Shown here piece by piece: positions 1-5,866 of a stretch of 8,662 nt of DNA (position 1 is its first letter; each line of letters begins with the position of its first letter). The notes beneath the pieces are model-generated. The model saw only the letters and a list, made by a program, of their open reading frames with translations. It was not told the DNA's origin and ran no database searches. This DNA comes from Chloroflexota bacterium. Its GTDB lineage: Bacteria > Chloroflexota > Dehalococcoidia > SM23-28-2 > RBG-16-64-32. The stretch spans positions 1 through 8,662 of the forward strand of contig JACPQO010000083.1 in the NCBI GenBank assembly GCA_016190405.1. Direction: 5' to 3'. Position numbers and translations under genes: made by a program.

Positions 1-617
1 CCTCTGTGTTGGGCGGTGTCCAGTCGCTGGCCCTCTCCTGCTACGACGAAGCGCTGGCGCTTCCCACGGAGGAGGCCCAGCGTATCGCCGTCCGCACCCA
101 GCAGATCATCGCCTACGAAAGCGGCGTCACCGATACCGCGGACCCCCTGGCCGGCTCCTACTACATCGAGTGGCTGACCAACGAGCTGGAGCGCAAGGCC
201 TGGGACTACCTGCACCGCATCGAGGATATGGGCGGCGCTGTCACCGCTATCGAGTCCGGCTACGTCCAGCGCGAGATCCAGGAGGCATCCTACGCCTACC
301 AGAAAGCGGTGGACGAGGGGAAGAAGATCATCGTCGGCGTGAACAAGTTCCGCCTGGAGGATGAAGAGCCGCAGATGATCTTCCGGGTGAACCCTGAGAC
401 CGAGCGCGCTCAACTGAAGCGGCTGGCCGCCGTCAAGAAGCAGCGCGATGACGCCTCTGTGCGGGCCGCCCTGGCCCGCCTGGACGCGGTCAGCCGCGAC
501 TCGGAGAACCTGATGCACCCCATCGTCGACGCGGTGAAGGCTTACGCCACCCTGGGCGAGATCTGCGGCGTCATGCGCAACGTCTTCGGCGACTACCGCC
601 CGCCGACGGCGGTGTAG
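1..617 (+). CDS. Methylmalonyl-CoA mutase large (catalytic) subunit, C-terminal part; 5' end outside the window
   Basis: This is the C-terminal 205 or so residues of the TIM-barrel catalytic chain of an adenosylcobalamin-dependent acyl-CoA mutase, which interconverts methylmalonyl-CoA and succinyl-CoA in the cytoplasm. The first full codon is at position 3, and the frame is open across the left edge, so the GTG at 6 is not a real start. Family features seen are LGGVQSLALSCYDEALALP near the left edge, then the stretch reading ALPTEEAQRIAVRTQQII, ESGVTDTADPLAGSYYIE, and the terminal NLMHPIVDAVKAYATLGEIC followed by GDYRPPTAV. The chain stops right after GDYRPP, which is where single-domain large subunits end. 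The B12-binding domain (DxHxxG) must therefore be a separate small subunit, as in many archaea and Chloroflexota; it is not in this window. Isobutyryl-CoA or ethylmalonyl-CoA mutase large chains look much alike in this part, so substrate choice is open. A palindromic repeat begins 7 bases after the TAG. Confidence 0.93.
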   Translation, partial: SVLGGVQSLALSCYDEALALPTEEAQRIAVRTQQIIAYESGVTDTADPLAGSYYIEWLTNELERKAWDYLHRIEDMGGAVTAIESGYVQREIQEASYAYQKAVDEGKKIIVGVNKFRLEDEEPQMIFRVNPETERAQLKRLAAVKKQRDDASVRAALARLDAVSRDSENLMHPIVDAVKAYATLGEICGVMRNVFGDYRPPTAV

Positions 618-624
618 GGTGCAT

Positions 625-655
625 CGTAGGGGCGGGTTTGAAACCCGCCCCTACG
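625..655. repeat. Perfect palindromic repeat, copy 1 (GTAGGGGCGG family)
   Basis: Two 15-base arms (625-639 and 641-655) are exact reverse complements around a single central G at 640. The core arm reads GTAGGGGCGGGTTT. As RNA it would fold into a very stable hairpin just after the mutase stop codon. There is no U-tract, so it is not a textbook intrinsic terminator, although it could slow transcription or protect the 3' end. The outer ten bases of each arm match those of the palindrome at 8420-8447, so this is one member of a dispersed family. Confidence 0.9.
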
Positions 656-695
656 CCAAATGCCGCATCTTTCAAGGTGTGGTGCCATAAGGTAA

Positions 696-703
696 GGGGG
701 AGG
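696..703 (+). promoter_or_regulatory. Ribosome binding site of the FabG-like reductase
   Basis: The purine run GGGGGAGG lies 7 bases before the ATG at 711. It supports that start over other in-frame codons. Confidence 0.7.
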
Positions 704-710
704 GCCACCA

Positions 711-1460
711 ATGTCCTGTCTGAATCACGGCAAGGTCGCCATCGTCACCGGCAGCTCGCGAGGGCTGGGCCGGGCCATCGCCCGCGAGCTGGCGGACCAC
801 GGCTGCAGAGTGGTCGTGAACTACTACCAGAGCAAGGAGCTGGCCGAACAACTGGTGGCGGAGCTGAAGGACAAGGGCCAGGAGGCGATCTGCGTCCAGG
901 CTGGCGTGGCTCACCCCGACGAAGTCCAAATGCTCATCGATACCGCTGTCAAGGCCTTCGGCGGGCTGGACATCCTGGTCAACAACGCCGGCGTCAACCG
1001 CGACCGCACCATCCGCCGCATGAGCGTGGAGGAGTGGCGGGAGGTCATGGCCACAGACCTGGACAGCATCTTCTACTGCACCTACGCGGCGGTGCCACAC
1101 ATGATCGAGCGCGGCGGTGGCCGCATCGTCAACATGTCCTCCATCGTCGGCCAGATGGGGAACCTGGGACAGTCTAACTACGCGGCGGCGAAAGCGGGCA
1201 TCGTCGGATTCACCAAGTCGGCGGCCCAGGAGCTGGCGCGATTCAACATCACCGTGAACTCCCTCTGCCCCGGCTTTATCGAAACGGAGATGGTGACCAA
1301 TCTCACGGAGGAGGTGCAGCAGGCGCTGCTGGCCAAGATCCCGCTGGGCCGCTTCGGCAAGCCGGAGGAGGTGGCCCGCATGTGCCGCTTCCTGGTGACT
1401 GAAGGCGAGTTCATCACCGGCGCTCAGATCAACATCAACGGCGGCATGTACCTGCAGTAG
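711..1460 (+). CDS. fabG: Short-chain dehydrogenase/reductase, 3-oxoacyl-ACP or acetoacetyl-CoA reductase (FabG/PhaB type), with altered active-site residues
   Basis: A classical SDR of 249 residues, expected to reduce 3-oxoacyl thioesters to 3-hydroxyacyl thioesters with NADPH in the cytoplasm. The Rossmann motif is TGSSRGLG (residues 13-20). NNAG is at 91-94, the catalytic serine is S144 in VNMSS, and the YxxxK pair is Y157/K161 in NYAAAKAG. The PGFIETEM segment follows, and the end NGGMYLQ is like that of E. coli FabG (NGGMYMV). Two conserved positions are changed. The Asn of the N-S-Y-K tetrad (TNL in FabG and PhaB) is D116 (TDL). The Asp/Asn after strand 4 that normally contacts the adenine ring is G65 (QAGV instead of QADV). 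Each can be explained by one A-to-G change. The fold and the other catalytic residues are intact. FabG and PhaB roles cannot be separated here; a thiolase 1.5 kb downstream makes acetoacetyl-CoA reduction plausible. Its own ribosome site and the hairpin upstream suggest separate expression from the mutase. Confidence 0.88.
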   Translation: MSCLNHGKVAIVTGSSRGLGRAIARELADHGCRVVVNYYQSKELAEQLVAELKDKGQEAICVQAGVAHPDEVQMLIDTAVKAFGGLDILVNNAGVNRDRTIRRMSVEEWREVMATDLDSIFYCTYAAVPHMIERGGGRIVNMSSIVGQMGNLGQSNYAAAKAGIVGFTKSAAQELARFNITVNSLCPGFIETEMVTNLTEEVQQALLAKIPLGRFGKPEEVARMCRFLVTEGEFITGAQININGGMYLQ

Positions 1461-1464
1461 GGCC

Positions 1465-1496
1465 GGAGGCTGGAGGTTGGAGGTTGGAAGTTGGAG
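1465..1496. repeat. Heptamer tandem repeat, GGAGGTT-like
   Basis: Just after the reductase stop codon, a seven-base unit repeats four and a half times: GGAGGCT, GGAGGTT, GGAGGTT, GGAAGTT, then GGAG. Units differ by single bases. It lies wholly in non-coding sequence. Confidence 0.8.
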
Positions 1497-1503
1497 ACGC
1501 ACC

Positions 1504-1558
1504 CGTTCGTCCTGAGCGTGCCTGCCCTGAGCGCAGCCGAAGGGTCGAAGGACGAGCG
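1504..1558. repeat. Nested CCTGAGC...TCGAAGG inverted repeat
   Basis: The outer arms are 1504-1513 (CGTTCGTCCT) and 1549-1558 (AGGACGAGCG), which pair with one G-T wobble. Inside lies a second, smaller version with CCCTGAGC at 1525-1532 and CCGAAGGG at 1537-1544. The motif CCTGAGC...TCGAAGG is a very widespread intergenic palindrome in bacteria (established observation). Here one copy seems to have arisen inside, or been inserted into, another. Confidence 0.75.
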
Positions 1559-1577
1559 TCGGCGCCCTTACCAAGCC

Positions 1578-1606
1578 GCTCACCCTGAGCTTATCGAAGG
1601 GTGAGC
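1578..1606. repeat. CACCCTGAGC...TCGAAGGGTG hairpin repeat
   Basis: A perfect nine-base stem (GCTCACCCT at 1578-1586 and AGGGTGAGC at 1598-1606) encloses an 11-base loop. It belongs to the same motif class as 1504-1558. It ends 6 bases before the ATG at 1613, so it occupies the leader of the small membrane protein gene and could affect its translation. Confidence 0.8.
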
Positions 1607-1612
1607 CCCGCG

Positions 1613-1897
1613 ATGTCCTCCCGCGCCCGCGCCGATGAACCACGGCCCCAGCCGCCGGGCCTTCCAGTCGGCCGCCTCTTCCTCCTGCCCCTGCTGGCCT
1701 TCCTGGTGGCGGTCGCCATCCAGGTAGGCCTCAAGACCGCAGGCCTGCCCTCGACCAGCCCTCTGCGGGTGCTGGCGACCCCCGCCGTCGCCGCCGGCGT
1801 CGTGTATCTGGGGCTGCGGCCCTACGCGCGGGCCGGCCGTATCCGTCTGGCCATCATGGTCGCGGCGGGGTTGTTGCTGGTGGCCCTGGCCACCTGA
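1613..1897 (+). CDS. Small hydrophobic membrane protein of unknown function
   Basis: A 94-residue protein with a charged, proline-rich N-terminus (residues 2-20, several Arg) followed by hydrophobic stretches. One is about residues 22-41 (LFLLPLLAFLVAVAIQVGL). A weaker one is about 54-69 (VLATPAVAAGVVYLGL). The last, about 78-94, ends directly at the stop codon. This predicts two to three membrane passes. I do not recognise a family. A GTG at 1601 is in frame, but it sits inside the right arm of the preceding repeat, so the ATG at 1613 is preferred; neither has a clear ribosome site. The stop is 5 bases before the start of the DNA glycosylase gene, so the two are probably cotranscribed. The start lying so close to a repeat leaves some doubt that it is a real gene; the tight spacing to the next gene is the main support. 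Confidence 0.6.
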   Translation: MSSRARADEPRPQPPGLPVGRLFLLPLLAFLVAVAIQVGLKTAGLPSTSPLRVLATPAVAAGVVYLGLRPYARAGRIRLAIMVAAGLLLVALAT

Positions 1898-1902
1898 CCC
1901 GC

Positions 1903-2541
1903 ATGCTAACCTACGATCCTGAAGCCGCTATCGCCCACCTACGCAAGGCCGATGCTGTCCTGGCCCGCGTCATCGACGCTGTGGGGCCGTTCACCATGGA
2001 GCCCCGCGACGGCTCGTTCCGTTCCCTGGCCAGGGCGATCTTCTTCCAGCAGCTGGCGGGGCCGGCCGCCCGCGCCATCATGGGCCGCGTTCTGGCAGCC
2101 CTGGGCACGGACGACCAGCGCTTCTTCACGCCGCAGCAACTCCTGGCCGCCAGCGATGACCAACTGCGCGCCGCCGGGCTTTCACGCCAGAAGACGGTGT
2201 ACTTGCGGGACCTGGCCCAGAAGTTCGCCTCCGGCGATCTTATCGAGGACGAGTTCGCCCGCCTGGACGACGAAGAGGTGATCCGCAGGGTCTCCTCGGT
2301 GAAGGGGATCGGGCGCTGGACGGCCGAGATGTTCCTCATCTTCTCGCTGGGGCGGCCAGATGTCCTGCCGGTGGACGACCTGGGCGTCCGTCGCGGCTTC
2401 CAGATCACCTACGGCCTGCCGGAGCTCCCGAAGCCCCAAGAGATGCAGCGTATCGCCGGGCCCTGGCGGTCCTACCGCAGCGTAGGCACCTGGTACATGT
2501 GGCGTAGCCTCGGCGTGGCCCTGCCGGAACAGGGGCGGTAG
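1903..2541 (+). CDS. DNA-3-methyladenine glycosylase II, AlkA-like (HhH-GPD superfamily)
   Basis: A 212-residue base-excision repair glycosylase, predicted to remove alkylated purines such as 3-methyladenine from DNA. The helix-hairpin-helix runs about residues 130-141 (VSSVKGIGRWTA). It is followed by the GPD loop LPVDDLGVRRG at 155-165, where D159 aligns with the catalytic Asp of E. coli AlkA (D238). The FFQQLAG segment near residues 47-53 is the usual helix at the start of the glycosylase domain (IxxQQxS in relatives). The length matches bacterial single-domain enzymes, which lack the N-terminal domain of E. coli AlkA. No FeS-cluster cysteines are present, which argues against EndoIII or MutY. 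The ATG at 1903 follows the membrane protein gene by 5 bases and has no clear ribosome site, suggesting translational coupling. Substrate range within the family cannot be read from the sequence. Confidence 0.88.
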   Translation: MLTYDPEAAIAHLRKADAVLARVIDAVGPFTMEPRDGSFRSLARAIFFQQLAGPAARAIMGRVLAALGTDDQRFFTPQQLLAASDDQLRAAGLSRQKTVYLRDLAQKFASGDLIEDEFARLDDEEVIRRVSSVKGIGRWTAEMFLIFSLGRPDVLPVDDLGVRRGFQITYGLPELPKPQEMQRIAGPWRSYRSVGTWYMWRSLGVALPEQGR

Positions 2542-2577
2542 GCGTCTGAAAGGCATGCCGTGGTATCCTTAGTCACG

Positions 2578-2583
2578 AAGGAG
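2578..2583 (+). promoter_or_regulatory. Ribosome binding site that fixes the GTG start of the aspartic protease
   Basis: A perfect AAGGAG lies 7 bases before the GTG at 2591. No in-frame ATG exists until residue 25, which would remove the first strand of the fold. Confidence 0.75.
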
Positions 2584-2590
2584 TAGCGCG

Positions 2591-2947
2591 GTGGGGCACG
2601 TCCTGGTCAACGTAACGGTATCGAATCCCACGGACAGTTCATTGTCGTCGGAGGTGGAGGCGATGGTGGACACCGGAGCTACCTTCACCGTCGTGCCGGA
2701 ATCGCTGGCTGCGCAGCTAAGGCTACCAGTCACCGGTCGCAGGACGGTCCGTACTGCCACCGGGCCGCTCACCCTTGATATGGCGCGCGCGCTCATCCAG
2801 ATGAACGGCGAACGCGAGATCAACCGGGTGCTCATCAGCGACACCGTAGACAAGGTCTTGATTGGGGTCATCACACTGCAGACTTTCTCTTTGACGGTCG
2901 ACCCCACGAGCGGAGAGCTGACCGAGGCGGAAGCTTATCTTCTGTAG
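2591..2947 (+). CDS. Retropepsin-like (clan AA) aspartic protease family protein
   Basis: A 118-residue, single-domain protein of the retroviral-type aspartic protease fold. The catalytic motif VDTGAT is at residues 26-31, with D27 as the predicted catalytic Asp. It is followed by TVVPESLAAQLRLP. The second half has the usual LIGVITLQTFSLTVDP near residues 90-105, corresponding to the ILG-D...L...VD pattern in relatives. Such proteins act as homodimers, each supplying one DTG loop (family knowledge). There is no signal peptide or membrane segment, so it should be cytoplasmic; its substrates are unknown. Its codon use looks different from its neighbours: one 60-base stretch (2881-2940) is 58% G+C, and there are more A/T-ending codons (GTA, TCA, TTG, TAT). 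This fits later acquisition but is not proof. It is flanked by spacers of 49 and 68 bases and is probably an independent unit. Confidence 0.8.
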   Translation: MGHVLVNVTVSNPTDSSLSSEVEAMVDTGATFTVVPESLAAQLRLPVTGRRTVRTATGPLTLDMARALIQMNGEREINRVLISDTVDKVLIGVITLQTFSLTVDPTSGELTEAEAYLL

Positions 2948-3002
2948 TCCGCGCGCTAACTGGGCTGGCCAGGCGGCCGTAGGTTGTCATCGTCAAGCTA
3001 TT

Positions 3003-3009
3003 GGGGAGG
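3003..3009 (+). promoter_or_regulatory. Ribosome binding site of the thiolase gene
   Basis: GGGGAGG ends 6 bases before the ATG at 3016. It excludes the in-frame TTG at 3001, which overlaps this site. Confidence 0.75.
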
Positions 3010-3015
3010 CCTAAC

Positions 3016-4197
3016 ATGAACGAGGTCGTCATCGCCGGCGCCGTGCGAACGCCCATCGGCACCTTCGGCGGCGCCTTCGCCGAGGTGTCCGCCATCGAGC
3101 TGGGCGCCGTCACCATCCGCGAGGCGCTCAAACGGGCCAACGTCCAGCCGGAGCAGGTGGACGAGGTTTTGATGGGCAACGTCCTCTCGGCCGGCCTGGG
3201 GATGAACCCGGCCCGGCAGTCGGCCCTGGCCGCCGGCATACCGGACAGCGTGCCGGCCACCAGCGTCAACAAGGTCTGCGGCTCCGGCCTGAAGACCATC
3301 GCCCTGGCTGCCCAGGCGATCATCCTGGGCGACGCCGAGGTCGTCGTCGCCGGCGGAATGGAAGGGATGTCCAGCGCCCCGTACATCCTGCCCAAGGCCC
3401 GCTACGGGTACCGCATGGGGCACGGCGAGGTGACTGACCACATGATCAAGGACGGCCTGTGGTGCGCCTTGACCGATTGCCACATGGGCAACACGGCGGA
3501 GAACGTGGCCCTGGAGCGCGAGATCTCGCGGGCCGACCAGGACGAGTTCTCGGCCCGCAGCCACCAGAAGGTGGCGGCCGCCTGGGAGAAGGGCATCTTC
3601 GCCCAGGAAGTCGTGCCCGTGGAGGTCAAGCAGCGCAAGGGCACGGTCGTCGTCGACAGGGACGAGCACTTCCGGCCCGATACGACAGTGGAGGTGCTGT
3701 CCAAGCTGCGCCCCGCCTTTGCCGGCGACGGTTCCGTCACCGCCGGCAACGCCTCCGGCATCAACGACGGCGCCGCGGCTGTGGTTGTCATGTCCCGCCA
3801 GAAGGCCGAGGAGCTGGGGGTGCAGCCCATGGCCTCCATCCGCTCCTACGCCACGGCGGGGGTGCCACCGCGCATCATGGGCGTCGGGCCCGTACCGGCC
3901 ACCCAGAAGGCGCTGGCCAGAGCCGGGCTCTCCCTAGCAGAGATAGACCTGATCGAGGCTAACGAGGCATTTGCCGCCCAGTCCCTGGCCGTGGGCCGCG
4001 AGCTGGGCTGGGACTGGGAGCGGGTGAACGTGAACGGCGGGGCCATCGCCCTGGGCCACCCCATCGGGGCCAGCGGCTGCCGCATCCTGGTGACCCTGCT
4101 GCACGAGATGCAGCGGCGGCAGGCGAAGCGGGGCCTGGCCACGCTGTGCATCGGCGGCGGCCAGGGCATCGCTATGATCGTGGAGGCGGCCAGCTAG
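3016..4197 (+). CDS. Acetyl-CoA C-acetyltransferase (biosynthetic thiolase)
   Basis: A 393-residue thiolase, predicted to condense two acetyl-CoA to acetoacetyl-CoA or to run the reverse cleavage, in the cytoplasm. The active-site residues are all visible and sit almost exactly where they do in the Zoogloea ramigera enzyme. The nucleophile is C88 in NKVCGSG, N316 is in the ANEAF motif, H348 is in GHPIGASG, and the acid/base C378 is in LCIGGGQG. The N-terminal [10 protein letters not shown] is also typical. Length (about 392 in the family) and start (ATG with a strong GGGGAGG) agree. The 1.5 kb upstream FabG/PhaB-like reductase could use its product, giving 3-hydroxybutyryl-CoA. However, the genes between are unrelated and no PHA synthase is present. 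Roles in fatty-acid or amino-acid breakdown feeding the methylmalonyl-CoA mutase route are equally possible. The exact symbol (atoB, phaA, thlA) cannot be decided from sequence alone. Confidence 0.93.
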   Translation: MNEVVIAGAVRTPIGTFGGAFAEVSAIELGAVTIREALKRANVQPEQVDEVLMGNVLSAGLGMNPARQSALAAGIPDSVPATSVNKVCGSGLKTIALAAQAIILGDAEVVVAGGMEGMSSAPYILPKARYGYRMGHGEVTDHMIKDGLWCALTDCHMGNTAENVALEREISRADQDEFSARSHQKVAAAWEKGIFAQEVVPVEVKQRKGTVVVDRDEHFRPDTTVEVLSKLRPAFAGDGSVTAGNASGINDGAAAVVVMSRQKAEELGVQPMASIRSYATAGVPPRIMGVGPVPATQKALARAGLSLAEIDLIEANEAFAAQSLAVGRELGWDWERVNVNGGAIALGHPIGASGCRILVTLLHEMQRRQAKRGLATLCIGGGQGIAMIVEAAS

Positions 4198-4225
4198 GGC
4201 GACCACACAGCGGATTCGAAGAGCC

Positions 4226-4257
4226 GATAGGCGGATGGGTGACGCCATCCGCTTATC
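4226..4257. repeat. Inverted repeat after the thiolase gene
   Basis: The arms GATAGGCGGATGG (4226-4238) and CCATCCGCTTATC (4245-4257) pair over 13 positions with one G-T wobble and a 6-base loop. The hexamer CATCCG recurs at 4266-4271. The hairpin lies between the thiolase stop and the next ATG. It lacks a U-tract, so it could be a repeat element or a weak terminator. Confidence 0.65.
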
Positions 4258-4286
4258 CGTTTGTCATCCGTTGTGAGGCTGCGACC

Positions 4287-5234
4287 ATGCCCGAACCAAA
4301 CGTTTGCCTGCAACTCCTCCTGGCCTGGCTGGAGCGGGCCCACGGCCGGCGCTTCACAGTCGATGAGCAGAGCGAGATAGCTCCCGCCGGCCTGAGCGCC
4401 CTCGCCTCGGAGGGGTCCGCGCGGCTGGCGGTGGAGGTCCATCAACTGCTGGGGCCGGCGGAGAACCCCGTCTGGACGGCCCAGCGGGAGCACCTCCAGG
4501 ACCAGATCGCCGTCGGGCTGCCGGGGGCCTTCGCTGTCTGGATCCCTGCCGGGGCGGACCTGCCCGCCGGGGCCGCCGAAACGATGGAGTTCCTCCAGCT
4601 CGTCAGGGAGAAGGCGCTCACCCTCCGGCCCGGCGAGCGCTCCTTTGTGCCGTTTCCCATAGCCATCTACCTCAAGAAAGTCGGCGACGAGGGCAGCCTG
4701 GTGTCCGTGGTCGGCGGCCTAAGCCCCCACTGGGCCCGCCTCAGCGAAGCAGTGCGCGGGCAGTTCGACCTGGACTCGACGCGTCTGCACCGGCTGCCGG
4801 AGCCGGAGGAGCACCTCCCGCAGCTCATGCAAACGATCTGGCAGCGAGCGAAGGAGATCGAACGCCCGGGGCAGTGGGTGGACATCGAGACTGTCGACGC
4901 TTGGACGATCCAGCGCCTGCCGGGCGAGCACGGTGTGACCATCCTGGGGATACCGCCGGAGGAGCTGGGCGACGTGGGGCTGGCCGTCCGCCGCAATTTC
5001 CGGCGGGTCCTGGCGGACGCCGCGCCGAGGCTGCGCCAGCGCGATGCGGAGTTGCGCGCGCTCGTCGTATTGGGGTGCTACCCACGCCTGGAGCAGGAGG
5101 GGGCCACCACGGCCCTGCGCGGCTACGACCCGGCGCTGTACGCCAACGTGGACTTCATCTGCCTGGCCACGGACGGGCTGCTGAAGCCCCTGATCCAGCC
5201 GCCGGCGCACCTCTTGCCCTGGGCGCGGAGCTAA
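4287..5234 (+). CDS. Hypothetical protein, 315 residues, family not recognised
   Basis: The open frame, its GC-rich codon use and a plausible start support a real gene. The ATG at 4287 has TGAGG 8 bases upstream; the open frame extends back to 4146 but overlaps the thiolase gene there. The protein looks soluble: no signal peptide and no membrane segment. It begins with a leucine-rich helix (about residues 6-20, VCLQLLLAWLERAHGRRF). It then has alternating helix/strand-like segments including ARLAVEVHQLLGP (about 45-57), FVPFPIAIYLKK and LVSVVGG. The C-terminal part has a buried-strand-like LRALVVLGCYP and ends in a conserved-looking block, YANVDFICLATDG followed by LLKPLIQPP. The mixed alpha/beta pattern with acidic residues beside strands loosely recalls restriction-nuclease-like folds, but I cannot point to a full PD-(D/E)xK motif and give no function. 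It converges with the flavin reductase gene, with a 142-base spacer between. Confidence 0.72.
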   Translation: MPEPNVCLQLLLAWLERAHGRRFTVDEQSEIAPAGLSALASEGSARLAVEVHQLLGPAENPVWTAQREHLQDQIAVGLPGAFAVWIPAGADLPAGAAETMEFLQLVREKALTLRPGERSFVPFPIAIYLKKVGDEGSLVSVVGGLSPHWARLSEAVRGQFDLDSTRLHRLPEPEEHLPQLMQTIWQRAKEIERPGQWVDIETVDAWTIQRLPGEHGVTILGIPPEELGDVGLAVRRNFRRVLADAAPRLRQRDAELRALVVLGCYPRLEQEGATTALRGYDPALYANVDFICLATDGLLKPLIQPPAHLLPWARS

Positions 5235-5256
5235 GGCCTGGAGGTCCACCGTGTTG

Positions 5257-5278
5257 GTCGGGGTCTTCAGACCCCGAC
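5257..5278. repeat. Perfect hairpin, possible bidirectional terminator
   Basis: A perfect stem of GTCGGGGTC (5257-5265) and GACCCCGAC (5270-5278) surrounds the loop TTCA. CACCG at 5248-5252 can also pair with CGGTG at 5278-5282 as an alternative lower stem. It sits 22 bases after the stop of the unknown gene and in front of a converging gene. There is no clear U-tract on either strand, so a terminator role is inferred from position only. Confidence 0.7.
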
Positions 5279-5296
5279 GGTGCAGCGGAAGCGGCC

Positions 5297-5354
5297 GGCC
5301 AGTGAAGCCTAAGTTCGGAGCGAAACGAAATCGCAGTCAGGCTGAAGCCTGGCC
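5297..5354. repeat. Imperfect inverted repeat in the convergent spacer
   Basis: GGCCAG (5297-5302) pairs with CTGGCC (5349-5354), and AGCCT (5306-5310) pairs with AGGCT (5339-5343), around a central A-rich stretch (GCGAAACGAAATCG). The octamer TGAAGCCT occurs at both ends. With the hairpin at 5257-5278 it fills most of the 142-base spacer between converging genes; nothing coding is evident in it. Confidence 0.5.
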
Positions 5355-5376
5355 TTCTGGGTGAAAGCGGTCTTTC

Positions 5377-5859
5377 CTAGGCCAGTTGCGTGTAGCGGCC
5401 CTGGTAGAAGACCAGCGGCCCCCCGTCCTCCATCTCCTGCGCGTCCACCACCTCGCCGACGAATATGGTGTGGTCGCCGCCGGGATACTGAGCGACCACC
5501 CGGCAGTCCAGGTACGCGACACTACCTTCGAGGATGGGGCAGCCGGTCATGCCGAACTGGAGGGGGAAGCCGTCCAGGCGATGCGCGCCTTCGGTCTCCT
5601 TCTTGGCGAAATGGTTGGACAGAGCCTCCTGCTCCAGGGTCAGGATGCTCAGGGCAAACACGCCCGACTGGGCCAGGATATCGTGCGTGTCAGCCGTCTT
5701 GTCCACGCATACCAGCACCAGCAGCGGCTCCAGGGAGACCGACGTCACGGCGTTGGCCGTCATGCCGTGCAGTTCATCGCCCAGCCTGGTGGTCACGACG
5801 GTGACGCCGGTGGCGAAGCGGCCCATGACGCGGCGGAAGTCGTTCCTGGATGGTGGCAC
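5377..5859 (-). CDS. Flavin reductase domain protein, FMN-binding (flavin:NAD(P)H reductase-like)
   Basis: A 160-residue, single-domain protein of the flavin reductase-like split-barrel family, whose members use NAD(P)H to reduce FMN or FAD, often to supply a partner monooxygenase. Family hallmarks seen are FRRVMGRFATGVTVVTT (residues 8-24), the flavin-phosphate-binding GMTANAVTSVSLEPLLVLVCV (32-52), the GDHTIFVGEV strand (128-137) and the terminal PLVFYQGRYTQL (148-159). The start is a GTG at 5859, with AAGGAG (5875-5870 on this strand) 10 bases upstream inside the end of the previous gene. M12 as a start would cut into the first conserved helix. It follows the PncC-like gene by 7 bases and is the last gene of the minus-strand cluster. 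No oxygenase component lies next to it. The LLM-class enzyme at 7416 is a different, divergent unit and may use F420 rather than FMN, so the partner is unknown. Confidence 0.9.
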   Translation of the reverse strand: MPPSRNDFRRVMGRFATGVTVVTTRLGDELHGMTANAVTSVSLEPLLVLVCVDKTADTHDILAQSGVFALSILTLEQEALSNHFAKKETEGAHRLDGFPLQFGMTGCPILEGSVAYLDCRVVAQYPGGDHTIFVGEVVDAQEMEDGGPLVFYQGRYTQLA

Positions 5860-5866
5860 GGGGCCT

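Noticed and set aside
1465..1606. CRISPR-like or phage attachment repeats
   Set aside because: Units are 7 bases or single hairpins without regular spacers, and no cas genes, integrase or tRNA lie nearby.
672..1643. Long open frame on the minus strand opposite the reductase
   Set aside because: It is antisense to a clear SDR, rich in His/Arg/Gly as expected of a shadow in GC-rich DNA, and shows no family motif.
3001..3016. TTG at 3001 as the thiolase start
   Set aside because: It overlaps the GGGGAGG ribosome site, and the ATG at 3016 gives the family-standard N-terminus and active-site numbering.
711..4197. A PHA (polyhydroxybutyrate) operon made of the thiolase and the reductase
   Set aside because: The two genes are separated by three unrelated genes and no PHA synthase, phasin or PhaR is visible; FabG-like function is equally likely.
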